This document shows, piece by piece, positions 44,030 to 52,545 of a stretch of DNA of 63,937 bases. The translations under genes and the position numbers were made by a program. The notes under the pieces were generated by a model. The model was not told where the DNA came from, did not search any database, and saw nothing but the letters and a program-made list of their open reading frames with translations. Source of the stretch: Leekyejoonella antrihumi (GTDB lineage: Bacteria > Actinomycetota > Actinomycetes > Actinomycetales > Dermatophilaceae). How positions within the stretch are numbered: the stretch's first letter is position 1; the number at the start of each line of letters is the position of its first letter. The stretch lies in NCBI RefSeq assembly GCF_007845645.1, contig NZ_VCQV01000030.1, positions 1 to 63,937 of the forward strand, written 5' to 3'.

Positions 44030-45883
44030 ATGACCGATCACGCCGTGATCGGTCGAGCGCCGGAGGCCGAGCTGCTCGAGGCGGCCCTCGACGCCGGTGC
44101 GCACGTGGTGCTCGAGGGTCCACCGGGCACCGGCAAGTCGACGTTGCTGCGCGCCGTCGCATACATGCGAGATGTCGGCTTCGCCTTCGTCGAGGGCAAT
44201 ACGGAGCTGACCCCGGCCCGGATGCTGGGCCACTTCGACCCCGCGCTCGTCCTCGCCCGTGGCTACAGCCCGGACGTCTTTGTCGACGGTCCGCTGCTGG
44301 AGGCGATGCGCGCGGGAACCTTGCTCTACGTCGAGGAGCTGAACCGAGTCCCCGAAGAGACGCTCAATGTCCTGCTGACGGCGATGTCGGAGCGTGAGGT
44401 CACCGTTCCCCGCCTCGGCCGGGTCGCCGCCGCCGCCGGCTTTCGCCTCGTCGCCGCGATGAACCCCTACGACCCGGTGGGCACCGCTCGCATCTCCGGC
44501 GCCCTCGCCGATCGCACCTGCCGGATCTCAATGGGCTACCAGAGCGCCGCCAGCGAGGTCGAGATCGTCCTGCATGCCACCGAGGACGCTCCCGCTCCGG
44601 ACTGGATCGGCCGGGTCGTCGCGCTGGTGCGCGCGACGCGGGAGCACCCCGAGCTGCGCGTCGGGTCCTCGGTCCGTGGCGCCATCGATATCGCACGAGT
44701 TGCCGGCGCCCTCGCTCGCCGCCGACACTGCGACCTCGCGGCGGCCGGGCTCGACGCGGCCCTGGTCTCGCTGACCGGTCGGATCCAGGTCGCGACGACG
44801 TCGCACCGGACCGCGACGGAGATCATCACCGACCTCTACGAGCAGCACTTCGCCCCGGCCGCGGGCGACTCCTCCCCGGGGGACGATCCGCCGGGGAAGG
44901 ACGCGGCCTGTCCGCCGAGCTCGAAGGGCTCGAGCCGGCAGGCCGACAACGCTCGGCGACCACGACCGCGCAGCCGCCCCGAGGATCGGATGGTGAGCCG
45001 GAGCGAGCTGTCCTTGTCACCGGCCTTCGACAAGGTCTCCCCCGAGGTCGGTCAGGTGGATGAAGACGCGCTTCGGGAGGCACTCTCCGACGATGTCCAG
45101 GGCACCGTGACCCTGATGGCCCGGATGCTGCGAGCCACCGACCCCGCGTTGCGGAAGGCCGCCGAACGACTCTCGGCCGGCCTGCTCTTCGATCGGGTGA
45201 TGCGCGCGGCACCGGACCGAGGCGGTGTCCATCGACGCACCCGGTCGCAGGGGCGGACCGACGGCGACCTCGACCTGGACGCCTCGCTCGACCAGATCGT
45301 CGCGGCCGGGGTGGAGGGACGGCCCGCGTCCCTGGACGAGCTGGTCGTCAGCCACTGGGCGCGCAGCACCCTTGCACTGGTCCTGGTCATCGACCGGTCC
45401 GGATCGATGACCGGCCCAAGCCTGGCCAACGCGTCCGTCCTCGCGGCCGCCTGCGCGCTGCGGATGCCCGATGAGTTCGCGGTCCTGGCATTCGCCCGGG
45501 ACGTCACGGTGCTGCGGGACCTGCGGGACGTCGCACCCGGCGCGGTGGTCGTGGACCGGGTGCTTCGCCTCGTCGGGCATGGCGAGACCGGCCTGCGCCA
45601 CGCCCTCACGCGCGCAGCGGCCGCGCTCACCACCGCGACGTCGTCGCGCCGGGTCGTCGTCCTGCTGTCGGACTGCCGGGCCGGCGGCCACGACGAGGAT
45701 GGTGTCGACTCCGTGGCGCGTGCCGCGTCGGCGTTGGACGAGCTGCTCATCCTCGCGCCCGCCGGTGACTGCGAGCAGGCGCATGCCCTGGCCCGGCGGG
45801 CGGGCGCCCGGTGCTCCGAGCTGTCCACCGTGCAGGACGGGCCGGCCGCCCTCGGCGACCTCCTCACAGCGCCGACCTGGTGA
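44030..45883 (+). CDS. MoxR-type AAA ATPase fused to a VWA domain
   Basis: A 617-residue fusion. Residues 1-270 are a MoxR/BchI-like AAA module: Walker A GPPGTGKST (30-38), Walker B LLYVEELNR (98-106), and MNPYDPVGTARISGALADR as sensor region. A disordered charged linker (about 285-345) leads to a helical part. A VWA domain with MIDAS DRSGSM (about 455-460) and LVLLSDCRAGGHDEDG ends the protein. Such pairs (CbbQ/CbbO, NorQ/NorD, MoxR) remodel or load metal into oxidoreductases. Its position 64 bp after the alcohol dehydrogenase suggests it acts on that enzyme. An alternative start is the GTG at 43979; neither has a strong ribosome binding site. Confidence 0.85.
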   Translation: MTDHAVIGRAPEAELLEAALDAGAHVVLEGPPGTGKSTLLRAVAYMRDVGFAFVEGNTELTPARMLGHFDPALVLARGYSPDVFVDGPLLEAMRAGTLLYVEELNRVPEETLNVLLTAMSEREVTVPRLGRVAAAAGFRLVAAMNPYDPVGTARISGALADRTCRISMGYQSAASEVEIVLHATEDAPAPDWIGRVVALVRATREHPELRVGSSVRGAIDIARVAGALARRRHCDLAAAGLDAALVSLTGRIQVATTSHRTATEIITDLYEQHFAPAAGDSSPGDDPPGKDAACPPSSKGSSRQADNARRPRPRSRPEDRMVSRSELSLSPAFDKVSPEVGQVDEDALREALSDDVQGTVTLMARMLRATDPALRKAAERLSAGLLFDRVMRAAPDRGGVHRRTRSQGRTDGDLDLDASLDQIVAAGVEGRPASLDELVVSHWARSTLALVLVIDRSGSMTGPSLANASVLAAACALRMPDEFAVLAFARDVTVLRDLRDVAPGAVVVDRVLRLVGHGETGLRHALTRAAAALTTATSSRRVVVLLSDCRAGGHDEDGVDSVARAASALDELLILAPAGDCEQAHALARRAGARCSELSTVQDGPAALGDLLTAPTW

Positions 45884-45895
45884 CCGGCGTTTGAA

Positions 45896-46843
45896 TCAGG
45901 TGCCGCCGAGCACCTGGCGGTCGAGCTCGTGGAGGCGCGCGAGGGCCGCCGGGTCACCACCGGGGTCCTTGATCCGAATGCCGAGGTGCGCCACCTCATT
46001 CGGGTCCAGGCCACACCGCCTCGCCCCTTGCAGGCTGCGTTGCGACGTGATGTCGGGCAGCCGGAATCGCGGCGCCGGCGTCGTCCGGCACGGGCCACAC
46101 TCGACCGGCAACCCGGCCGAGCCCGCCGCACCCTTCACGGGGGCGCCGGTTCGGAACGCTGCCGTCACCAGCCGGCCGTAGGCCGCCGCCCCGGACTCGT
46201 TCGGGTGGAACGACACCTCGAGCGGCCACGACGCCCCACGGATCCACTCCGGGTCGTCGCACACCGCGTGACCGACGAACTCATCTCGCACGTCGACGAA
46301 TTGGAAGCCGGCTTTGTCGGTGGACTCTCGCATGACCTGCGCGACCTGGTCCGCCGCGTCGTTCAGCCGCGCCATCTCGCTGACGCTGAAGAAGGTCAAG
46401 GGGTTGCAGTCGACGCCGTCGAACAGCCGTGGATACCCGGCCACCACGACCCGCGCGTGCGGCGCCCGCGCCCGCACCTTCTCGAACAGGTCCGCATAAC
46501 GCCCCGGCAGCTGCTCGTGCAGCGTGCGCAACGACGTGTCGAGCACAGAGTCGTCGGCCATCCACGCCGGCAGCGCGAACTCGGTCATGACCTTGGTGAA
46601 GTCAAGGTCGTCGCCGCCGACCGTGATCGAGACGTATGCCGTCTGATGACCCAGCCCGCCGACCTGGTCCTTCTCGACGTCGGCAACGGTCGCGCCGGTG
46701 CAAGCGCCGTAATAGACGCTGACCTCCAGCGCCTGCCCGACGAGCACGGGATACCCGGCTGTCGAGCGCCAGCAGCTGTCGGTGGACGGGCCGGCACCCA
46801 CCCCCGCCGCGTACGAGTCGCCCAGCGCTGCATACACCGACAT
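45896..46843 (-). CDS. SGNH/GDSL hydrolase, apparently cytoplasmic
   Basis: A 315-residue esterase-like protein. The nucleophile motif GDSYAAGVGAG is at residues 8-18 (S10), block III is VGGDD, and the C-terminal catalytic histidine lies in VSFHPNESG. The cysteines would suit the disulfides of secreted homologues, yet the ORF begins only nine residues before the nucleophile and has no signal peptide. AAGGA lies upstream of the ATG, supporting this start. It is convergent with the MoxR-VWA gene. Substrate unknown. Confidence 0.83.
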   Translation of the reverse strand: MSVYAALGDSYAAGVGAGPSTDSCWRSTAGYPVLVGQALEVSVYYGACTGATVADVEKDQVGGLGHQTAYVSITVGGDDLDFTKVMTEFALPAWMADDSVLDTSLRTLHEQLPGRYADLFEKVRARAPHARVVVAGYPRLFDGVDCNPLTFFSVSEMARLNDAADQVAQVMRESTDKAGFQFVDVRDEFVGHAVCDDPEWIRGASWPLEVSFHPNESGAAAYGRLVTAAFRTGAPVKGAAGSAGLPVECGPCRTTPAPRFRLPDITSQRSLQGARRCGLDPNEVAHLGIRIKDPGGDPAALARLHELDRQVLGGT

Positions 46844-46861
46844 CGACAGTCCTTCCGAACG

Positions 46862-48091
46862 TTATGCAGGCCGATGACCGGCGCGCAGGACGAGCTCCAG
46901 GTCGAACCGCGTGTCCGCGTCGTCGAGGGCATCCCCGAAAACCTCCCGCAGCTGTGTCAACCGGTAGCCGACGGTCTGCGGGTGGACGTGCAGCTCTTCG
47001 GCGATCCTGGCACGTTCCCCGCGGTGTCGAAGCCAGGCGAGCAGAGTCTCCGCGAGCCGCTGCCGCTGACCGGGGCGCAGCTGCTGCAAGGGTTCGAGGC
47101 GGCGGCGGGCGAGGTCCGCGATCAGGTCCGGCTCGCTGGTGATCACGATGCCCGCGATGTGCTCATCGACCCACCGGGGCTTGCCCACCGTGTCGCCCCG
47201 CCCTTCGCTGAGTGACTGGGCGAGTGTCGCGGCCCGGTGCGACTCGCGCGTCAGCTCCCACGACCGGGCCGGGCCGAGCCAGGCCCGCCGGCCGACGAGC
47301 GCATGCTCCAGCTCCGCGCGTGCCCGGCTCGAATGCGGTGCCTCCAGCAGCGCCACGACCTGACCCGCATGGGTGCTCACCAGGGCCCGGTCACCGAGCG
47401 CGAGTCGAAGGCCCTCGGCGCGGTCCGGAGGCAGCACGATGGCGATCAGCTGGCCGGGAATCACCCACCCGGCGCGGGCCGCGAGCCGACGCGCCTCGAC
47501 CTCGTCGACGCGGCCGGCCAGCAGCCGCGCGACCAGGGACTGCCGGCGGCGGTCTCGCTCACCGAGCTGCCGGCCCTGCTCGTCGGTGAACCCCTCGATG
47601 CTCGCGGCGGAGACCTGGTCGATGTAGACGAAGATCGACTCGCCCAGCGGCATCATCAGGGCCGGGTCGACCCCGGCGCTCGTGGCGGCGGTGGCCACCG
47701 CCCGGAAGGTGATGCGGGCACCCACCCGATAGGCCGAGAGCAGGGCCTCCAGGGATCGGCCGGCGCGAGCCTCGCCGACACCCAGCTGCCGGTAGACCGT
47801 GCGGGTCTGGGCGGTCAGCCCGGGCTGGTCGGTGCCCGGCAGGTCCACGAACAGGCGCCGCAATGCCGTCTCGACGCCGCGGCGCACCCCGGCTCCGAAC
47901 TCCCCCTCCAAGGGCCGGGAGTATTCGGGCACCTCCTGCGGGATGCACCGGATGATCTCCTCGACCAGCTGCGGCAGCACCGCACCGAGCGCGGTGCTGA
48001 CGTCGGCCGGAAGGGCCGCCCACGGGGCATCGCGGTGCAGCAGACCCTCCGGAACCGCGTCCGCGGGCGCCGAGGTGGCATGGCCAGGCAT
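46862..48091 (-). CDS. PucR family regulator
   Basis: A 409-residue regulator. The N-terminal half is an RsbRD-like sensor (about 15-175). The C terminus has the PucR-type helix-turn-helix (LRHRGERARIAEELHVHPQT then VGYRLTQLREVFG). The middle region resembles GGDEF-like CdaR domains. AAAGGGG precedes the ATG at 48091. It diverges from the ferredoxin reductase-desaturase pair and probably controls it. Confidence 0.88.
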   Translation of the reverse strand: MPGHATSAPADAVPEGLLHRDAPWAALPADVSTALGAVLPQLVEEIIRCIPQEVPEYSRPLEGEFGAGVRRGVETALRRLFVDLPGTDQPGLTAQTRTVYRQLGVGEARAGRSLEALLSAYRVGARITFRAVATAATSAGVDPALMMPLGESIFVYIDQVSAASIEGFTDEQGRQLGERDRRRQSLVARLLAGRVDEVEARRLAARAGWVIPGQLIAIVLPPDRAEGLRLALGDRALVSTHAGQVVALLEAPHSSRARAELEHALVGRRAWLGPARSWELTRESHRAATLAQSLSEGRGDTVGKPRWVDEHIAGIVITSEPDLIADLARRRLEPLQQLRPGQRQRLAETLLAWLRHRGERARIAEELHVHPQTVGYRLTQLREVFGDALDDADTRFDLELVLRAGHRPA

Positions 48092-48189
48092 ACCTACCCC
48101 TTTATTTGTTGTGTCCCGATAGATTCAATACACCAATTGTAGGTCTCATGGTGGAGATTTTGCACGGGAAGCCAATCACACTGAGTTGT

Positions 48190-49245
48190 ATGGGTGTGAA
48201 ATCGGCGGCGCTGCGCGCGATGTCCGTCTTCACCACGCCGATTCCTCCGGAGGAGTACCTGCGACTGGTCAATCCACTCGCGTCATCCCGGCAGCTACGC
48301 GGCGTGGTCACCAGCGTGACCCCGGAAACTCCCACCTCCGCAACGATCACCTTCCGGCCCGGCTCCCGGTGGCAACCGCACCAGGCCGGCCAGTGGGCCC
48401 GAGTCGGCGTCGAGATCGACGGCGTGCGCCAGTGGCGGTCGTACTCCCTGTCCGCGCCGGCCGGAGCCGATCCGGCGGTCACGGTCACCGCGATCGGCCG
48501 GGTGTCCACCTACCTGGTGCGCAACACCAAGGTGGGCGACATCGTCTTTCTCGCGCCACCGCAGGGCGACTTCGTGCTGCCCGCGGGACCGCGCCCGCTG
48601 CTGATGCTCACCGCCGGCAGCGGCATCACCCCGGTGATGTCGATGATCCGCACCCTCGTGCCGAGGCGCAAGGACGCAGATGTCGTGCTGGTCCACTCCT
48701 CACGCGATCGCACCGCATCGCTCTTCACCGACGAGCTGCAGGAGCTCGCCGCCGAACACCCGGGGCTGCACCTCGTGCACCGCTACACCACCGACGAGGG
48801 TCGCATCAGCTTCGCCGACTCGGGAGACCTCGACCGGCTGTGCCCCGACTGGCGGTCTCGCAAGGCCTACGTCTGCGGGCCGACCGAGATGCTCGATGCC
48901 GCACACGCGCTCTGGGAACGCACCGGCCTGCCCGACACGTTGACCGTCGAGAGGTTCAACACCGCACTGGCACCCGAGGTGCCCGGCGGCGGCGGACAGA
49001 TCACCTTCGAGAAGTCCGACAAGCAGGTCGAGGTCGATGGGTCCACCCCGTTGCTCCTGGCAGGTGAGGAGGCCGGAGTGATCATGCCCAGCGGCTGTCG
49101 CATGGGCATCTGTCGCACCTGCCTGACCCCGCTGCTGTCCGGCCGCATCCGCGACCTGCGCACCGGCGAGACTCACGACGACGAGGGTGAGCTCATCCAG
49201 ACCTGCATCTCGGCCGCGGCCGGGCCCGTCCACCTCGACTGCTGA
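48190..49245 (+). CDS. Ferredoxin-NADP reductase with C-terminal 2Fe-2S domain (desaturase partner)
   Basis: A 351-residue electron-transfer protein. FAD-binding barrel WRSYSLSAP (RxYS motif), NAD(P)H domain LLMLTAGSGITPVMSMI, and C-terminal plant-type ferredoxin with CRMGICRTC and a distal cysteine (IQTCISAA). It matches the actinobacterial reductase that feeds DesA3-type acyl-CoA desaturases. The start at 48190 (MGVKSAALRAMSV) is chosen because the conserved PPEEYLRLVNPL then lies about 20 residues in; the upstream ATG at 48148 remains possible. The desaturase gene follows after 31 bp. Confidence 0.9.
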   Translation: MGVKSAALRAMSVFTTPIPPEEYLRLVNPLASSRQLRGVVTSVTPETPTSATITFRPGSRWQPHQAGQWARVGVEIDGVRQWRSYSLSAPAGADPAVTVTAIGRVSTYLVRNTKVGDIVFLAPPQGDFVLPAGPRPLLMLTAGSGITPVMSMIRTLVPRRKDADVVLVHSSRDRTASLFTDELQELAAEHPGLHLVHRYTTDEGRISFADSGDLDRLCPDWRSRKAYVCGPTEMLDAAHALWERTGLPDTLTVERFNTALAPEVPGGGGQITFEKSDKQVEVDGSTPLLLAGEEAGVIMPSGCRMGICRTCLTPLLSGRIRDLRTGETHDDEGELIQTCISAAAGPVHLDC

Positions 49246-49276
49246 CCAGATCGCATCCCAGAAGGAGATTTTTCGT

Positions 49277-50506
49277 ATGACGATCACCGCCGACCAGACC
49301 GCCGCCAAGCCCGCTCCGGGTCCCCTCACTCCGGCACCGATCCCGCCGGCGGGCACCAAGCGAACCGGCGTGCTGCCCACTCAGGGGCGGCCCGTCGAGC
49401 GACCGGCGGCGGCGGCGCACCTGACCGACCAGCAGGTCGAGGAGCTGGGCGACGAGCTGGACGCGATCCGCGACGAGGTGCTCGCCCAGCGCGGGGCGCA
49501 GGACGCGGCATACGTGCGTCGGATGATCAAGATCTGCCGTGCGCTGGAGGTAGGCGGCCGCGCCACGCTGCTTTTCAGCCGCTTCAAGCCTGCCTTCGTG
49601 CTGGGCACCGGCGCACTCGCGGTCGGCAAAATTCTCGACAACATGGAGATCGGCCACAACGTCCTGCACGGTCAGTGGGACTGGATGCGCGACCCTGACA
49701 TCCACTCCACGACCTATGAGTGGGACTTCGTCGCGCCGGCCCGCGGCTGGCAGCACACCCACAACGACCTGCACCACACCTGGACCAACGTCATCGGCAA
49801 GGACCGTGACGTCGGCTACAACATCCTGCGGGTCAGCGAGGACCAGCCGTGGAAGCTGCGCGACCTGGGCAACCCGTTCGTCAACCTCCTGTTGGCGCCG
49901 CTCTTCGAGTGGGGCATCGCCTCCTACGATCTCGAGTGGGACATGGTCGCTGCCGGGTTCAAGAGCAAGGAGGCGTTCAAGAAGGACCTGAACGCATTCA
50001 AGAAGAAGGCCATCACGCAGGTCCTCAAGGACTACATCGCGTTGCCCCTCGCGGGCGCTGTGCTGTCCGGGTCGGGCAGGCGGGCGCTGATTGGCACGTT
50101 GTCGGCCAACGCGATCCGCAATGTCTGGGCGCACTCGGTGATCTTCTGCGGTCACTTCCCCGACGGTGCGGAGTTCTTCAGCGAGGAGATGATCGACGGC
50201 GAGACGCGCGGTGACTGGTACATCCGCCAGATGCTCGGCTCGGCCAACCTGTCCGGCTCGCGGATCTTCCACACCATGACCGGGAACCTGTCCCACCAGA
50301 TCGAGCACCACTGCTTCCCGGACCTGCCGTCCAACCGCTACATCGAGGTCGCACCGAAGGTGCGCGCGCTGTGCGACAAGTACGGCCTGAACTACAACAC
50401 CGGCCCGCTGCCCAAGCAGCTCGCGTCGACGTGGAAGAAGATCTGCCGCCTGGCGCTGCCCAACGAGCTGCCCTGGCAGCGCGGGCGCGCGGCAGCCACC
50501 GCCTGA
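49277..50506 (+). CDS. Membrane fatty acid desaturase (DesA3-like)
   Basis: A 409-residue di-iron desaturase. Three histidine boxes: GHNVLHGQW, HNDLHHTWTN and LSHQIEHHCFP. Helical segments flank them. A Pro/Thr-rich cytoplasmic N terminus of about 60 residues precedes the fold. It introduces a double bond into long-chain acyl groups using electrons from the upstream reductase. The start at 49277 has GAAGGAG 9 nt upstream; the in-frame codon at 49187 lies in the reductase gene. Confidence 0.93.
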   Translation: MTITADQTAAKPAPGPLTPAPIPPAGTKRTGVLPTQGRPVERPAAAAHLTDQQVEELGDELDAIRDEVLAQRGAQDAAYVRRMIKICRALEVGGRATLLFSRFKPAFVLGTGALAVGKILDNMEIGHNVLHGQWDWMRDPDIHSTTYEWDFVAPARGWQHTHNDLHHTWTNVIGKDRDVGYNILRVSEDQPWKLRDLGNPFVNLLLAPLFEWGIASYDLEWDMVAAGFKSKEAFKKDLNAFKKKAITQVLKDYIALPLAGAVLSGSGRRALIGTLSANAIRNVWAHSVIFCGHFPDGAEFFSEEMIDGETRGDWYIRQMLGSANLSGSRIFHTMTGNLSHQIEHHCFPDLPSNRYIEVAPKVRALCDKYGLNYNTGPLPKQLASTWKKICRLALPNELPWQRGRAAATA

Positions 50507-50536
50507 CCCGGCCTCCGGCTTCCCGGCTCCCCCGAA

Positions 50537-51325
50537 TCAGACTCGCGCGTAACGGGAGCGCGCGAACGAATAGATGCCATAGGCCGCGATGCCCAGCGCG
50601 ACAAGGCTGAGCAGCACGGCGCCCGCCGGGGCCTCGCGCAGCGTCCGCAGCCCCCCGTCGAGCCCGGTGGCCTTCGACGGCGCCCTGCGGATCGCCGCGA
50701 CGAGGAAGAGGAACCCCACGGCGACGAGGGCCACACCCTTGGCGACGTATCCGGTGCGGCCGGCCTGAATCACCGAGTTGCCGGGATGCTCCTGGAGGTC
50801 CTTGACGAACTTCTTCCGCCAGCCCTTATAGACGTGGTAGCCGCCGACGCCGACCACGGCCAGCCCGAGCACTGCGACGACGAGCCGACCGCCCGAGTGC
50901 CGCATGGCGATCGCCGTGAAGTCCTCCGTCCGACCGCTGCTCGACGTGGATCCGCCGGTGGCGAACTTCAGCGCCGTCCACGCGAGAACCCCGTAGACGA
51001 CGAGCTTGCCGGCCGCCTTGACGCGGTCCGCACCGCTGCTCGCCCCGGAGATGGCCTCGGTGAGCTGCCAGACGGCGAGCAGGACGAAACCGGCGACCGT
51101 GACCCACAGGAGGAGCGGTCCGCCGGGGGTGTGCGCCAAGGTGGCGAGGGCGCCGGACTGGTTGGGGCTGCCGCCCCCACCGGAGGACCAGGCCACCTTG
51201 AGCGCGATCCAGGCGATGAGCAGGTGGAGCAGGCCATTGACGGCATAGCCGAGGCGCGCGCCCCACTCGATGGGCTTCGAGTCGCCGGCCTGACGGGCCA
51301 TCGTCTTGACGTCGGGGGTGTCCAC
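50537..51325 (-). CDS. DUF1206 membrane protein
   Basis: A 262-residue membrane protein made of three similar two-helix units, each opening with a G-x-x-GY pattern (RLGYAVNGLLHLLIAWIALK; GGRLVVAVLGLAVVGVGGYH; RTGYVAKGVALVAVGFLFLV). That is the DUF1206 repeat. Function is unknown. Start is the GTG at 51325; the ATG at 51301 is an alternative eight codons on. It diverges from the diacylglycerol kinase gene 58 bp away. Confidence 0.85.
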   Translation of the reverse strand: MDTPDVKTMARQAGDSKPIEWGARLGYAVNGLLHLLIAWIALKVAWSSGGGGSPNQSGALATLAHTPGGPLLLWVTVAGFVLLAVWQLTEAISGASSGADRVKAAGKLVVYGVLAWTALKFATGGSTSSSGRTEDFTAIAMRHSGGRLVVAVLGLAVVGVGGYHVYKGWRKKFVKDLQEHPGNSVIQAGRTGYVAKGVALVAVGFLFLVAAIRRAPSKATGLDGGLRTLREAPAGAVLLSLVALGIAAYGIYSFARSRYARV

Positions 51326-51383
51326 GCCCGTAGCGTCCCATAACCTCGCCGGTCGCGTGGTCGTTCGGGAGTACGGTCGGTGC

Positions 51384-52331
51384 ATGCCCGGCGCCGTCGT
51401 CATCGTCAACCCCACCAAGTTTGATGACCTGGACGCAGTCCGCCAGGAGGTCGCGGCAGCGGCCCGGGGTGTTGGGCTCGAGCCGCCGGACGTCGTGGAG
51501 ACGACCGAGGCCGACCCTGGATTCGGGCAGACTCGAGAGGCGCTGAGCAGGCGACCCCACGTCGTCTGCGCGCTCGGCGGCGATGGGACCGTCCGGGCGG
51601 TGGCCCAGGTGCTCGCGGGCACCGGCGTCCCGCTGGGTTTGCTGCCCGGCGGCACCGGCAATCTGCTCGCCCGGAATGTGGGGGCACCGGTGGACGATCT
51701 GACCGAGGCCGTCACTGTCGCCCTTCGCGGTCGGGACCGGACCATCGACGCGGGATGGGTGATCGTCGACCCGACGGCAGCACAGCTCGCGGCCGACGAT
51801 CCGGCGGCGGGGCGGCCGGACAACGCTCACCTGTTCACCGTCATGGCCGGGCTGGGCTTCGATGCGGCGATGATGGACGACGCGCCAAAGAGCCTCAAGG
51901 ACAAGGTCGGCTGGGCCGCCTATCTCGTCTCAGCCACGAAGAACCTCGGTGCCGACGGGTTTGCCGCGACCGTGTCGGTCGACGGGATGTCCGACCATCT
52001 CGAGACGGCGCGCACCATCGTCGTCGGCAACTGCGGCACGCTGACCGCGGGGCTTGCTCTGTTTCCCGATGCTGCCCTCGACGATGGCGTCCTCGACGTG
52101 GCGACGCTCACCCCGGACCGCCTCGCCGCCTGGATCGGACCCGCCGCAAAGGTGCTGAGCAAGGACCCCTCCGACAGCCCGTCGATCGAGCGGCAGCAGG
52201 GCCGCGACATCGTCGTGTCCGTCGACCCCGAGCAGCGGGTGGAGGCAGACGGCGACGTTCTCGAGTCGGCAACGAGACTGCGGCTGGTCATCGACCCGGG
52301 CGCGCTCGTCATCCGCGTCGCAGGAGGCTGA
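51384..52331 (+). CDS. Diacylglycerol/lipid kinase family protein
   Basis: A 315-residue DAGK-catalytic-domain protein. The nucleotide motif GGDGTVRAVAQVL and GLLPGGTGNLLARN are both intact; VIVNPTKFDDL opens the domain. Members phosphorylate diacylglycerol, ceramide-like or other lipid hydroxyls. TACGGT lies 6 nt before the ATG, so the message is probably leaderless. It sits within a lipid-related neighbourhood (desaturase, GT2, FadD6). Confidence 0.9.
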   Translation: MPGAVVIVNPTKFDDLDAVRQEVAAAARGVGLEPPDVVETTEADPGFGQTREALSRRPHVVCALGGDGTVRAVAQVLAGTGVPLGLLPGGTGNLLARNVGAPVDDLTEAVTVALRGRDRTIDAGWVIVDPTAAQLAADDPAAGRPDNAHLFTVMAGLGFDAAMMDDAPKSLKDKVGWAAYLVSATKNLGADGFAATVSVDGMSDHLETARTIVVGNCGTLTAGLALFPDAALDDGVLDVATLTPDRLAAWIGPAAKVLSKDPSDSPSIERQQGRDIVVSVDPEQRVEADGDVLESATRLRLVIDPGALVIRVAGG

Positions 52332-52344
52332 GCGACCCCCGCCT

Positions 52345-52415
52345 CGAGAGGCATACATACCCATCGAGCGGCACACAAAATAGCTACACCTGCCGGTGTG
52401 CATGTATGCCTCTCG
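52345..52415. terminator. Nested hairpins after the lipid kinase gene (intergenic motif family)
   Basis: Arms CGAGAGGCATACAT (52345-52358) and ATGTATGCCTCTCG (52402-52415) pair perfectly over 14 bp. An inner stem GCACAC (52371-52376) pairs with GTGTGC (52396-52401). A second motif copy TCGAGCGGCACAC begins 20 bp after the first. It is likely a strong terminator between the lipid kinase and GT2 genes. Confidence 0.75.
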
Positions 52416-52545
52416 GCGAGAAGGCGGCAGCAGCCGGCCCGCCCCTCGACCACAGGTCCACCCGGGCACGGCGCCGGGCACGCTTCATACGATCGTCACG
52501 GGTCGCTGCGAGCGATGCCACAAGCCGGCCGAGCACTGTGCAGCC

